Shown here: positions 63,658 through 64,000 of the stretch, one piece after another | How the letters are laid out: every line of letters starts with the position of its first letter | Position numbering within the stretch: position 1 is the first letter of the stretch | NCBI GenBank assembly: GCA_944320195.1 | Contig: CALUGP010000001.1 | Span: 1 to 64,000 of the forward strand | Reading direction: 5' to 3' | Length of the DNA: 64,000 bases | Source: an uncultured Prevotella sp. | Lineage (GTDB): Bacteria > Bacteroidota > Bacteroidia > Bacteroidales > Bacteroidaceae | The notes under the pieces: generated by a model | Seen by the model: the letters and a program-made list of their open reading frames with translations, nothing else | What the model was told of the DNA's origin: nothing | Database searches by the model: none | Program-made: the position numbers and the translations under genes

Positions 63658-64000
63658 ATGGAAAAAACATGGAGATGGTTCGGCAAGAACGACAAGATAA
63701 CCTTGTCCATGCTGAAACAAATCGGCGTGGAGGGCATCGTGACCGCCCTGCACGATGTTCCGAACGGTGAAGTTTGGACGCGCGAGAAAATCCGTGACCT
63801 GCGTGAATACATCGAGAGTTACGGTATGCGCTGGTCTGTTGTGGAGAGCCTGCCTGTATGCGAAAGCATAAAGTACGCAGGTCCTGACCGCGACCAACTG
63901 ATTGAGAACTATAAAGAAAGCCTTAAGAACCTCGGACTTGAGGGCGTGCACACTATTTGCTACAACTTCATGCCGGTGCTCGACTGGGCGCGCACAGACC
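63658..64000 (+). CDS. uxuA: Mannonate dehydratase, 5' part (runs off the window)
   Basis: This partial gene starts at the ATG at 63658 and encodes MEKTWRWFGKNDKITLSMLKQIGVEGIVTALHDVPNGEVW and further text to VLDWARTD at the edge. The opening matches UxuA, which dehydrates D-mannonate to 2-keto-3-deoxygluconate in uronate catabolism. Only about 114 residues are visible. Confidence 0.9.
   Translation, partial: MEKTWRWFGKNDKITLSMLKQIGVEGIVTALHDVPNGEVWTREKIRDLREYIESYGMRWSVVESLPVCESIKYAGPDRDQLIENYKESLKNLGLEGVHTICYNFMPVLDWARTD

Overview
The window looks like a chromosomal stretch from a Bacteroidales bacterium, most likely close to Prevotella/Paraprevotella. The evidence is Bacteroidetes promoters (TTTG, about 19-20 nt, TAnnTTTG) ahead of many genes, weak Shine-Dalgarno signals, SusC/BtuB-type outer-membrane receptors, a BtuG-like surface lipoprotein, a Porin_10 barrel, lipoproteins with acidic residues after the lipid-attached Cys, a class III fructose-bisphosphatase and several Bacteroidetes-only DUF families. 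The assignment below order level is an inference. I see no prophage, conjugative element, CRISPR array, rRNA operon or intact insertion sequence.

Layout. 0.9-6.9 kb: lysS, gpsA, pgi, a HAD phosphatase and, facing them, fabI. 7.0-7.7 kb: two nested palindromic MITE-like elements. 7.8-13.3 kb: a cobalamin riboswitch followed by a vitamin B12 uptake operon (BtuB-like receptor, BtuG-like lipoprotein, BtuF-like binding protein, BtuC-like permease) without its ATPase. 13.4-15.8 kb: a four-domain CoA-disulfide reductase/rhodanese/TusA/DsrE fusion, divergent from a secreted nitroreductase. 17.0-22.7 kb: a minus-strand envelope block (FtsX/LolE-type permease, aminotransferase, porin, small membrane protein, DUF4468). 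23.4-29.8 kb: metA with a structured leader, a U32 peptidase-family protein, a membrane lipoprotein and a TonB receptor. 30.3-32.3 kb: DUF3256 and paaK. 33.2-44.7 kb: a long plus-strand run purU-hisH-hisA-hisF-hisIE-ftsE-lysC-lysA-two glycosyltransferase-like genes-fbp. 44.8-46.4 kb: three tRNAs (Cys, Glu, Ser), two further MITE-like elements, a pair of tiny membrane proteins and a possible small RNA. 46.6-63.6 kb: clpC, an OmpA lipoprotein, mtgA, uvrD/pcrA, a minus-strand group (rsmG, MBL hydrolase, ruvC, dual ABC ATPase, FeoB-associated peptide), a DUF3298 lipoprotein, a second HAD phosphatase, panB, an MFS transporter, DUF4491 and rlmH. The window ends inside uxuA.

The genes are mainly housekeeping. 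What stands out is in the intergenic DNA. Nearly every long gap carries one of three repeat types: (i) hairpins built on AAAAGACGGC/GCCGTCTTTT; (ii) very long A/T hairpins built from TTAAGAGTTAAGAATTAAG; (iii) MITE-like elements with terminal inverted repeats. One MITE-like family occurs twice, at 7.0 and 59.2 kb. In both copies a 38-nt core lies between perfect 48-bp inverted arms, and the core is flipped between the copies while the outer flanks keep the same orientation. That is direct sequence evidence that the segment can invert or be converted through its arms, and it is the most unusual thing I found. Other points worth checking are the acetyl-CoA-type residue Glu111 in MetA, a SAM-II-like leader before metA, the missing BtuD, and two unannotated-size small proteins (35 and 54 aa).
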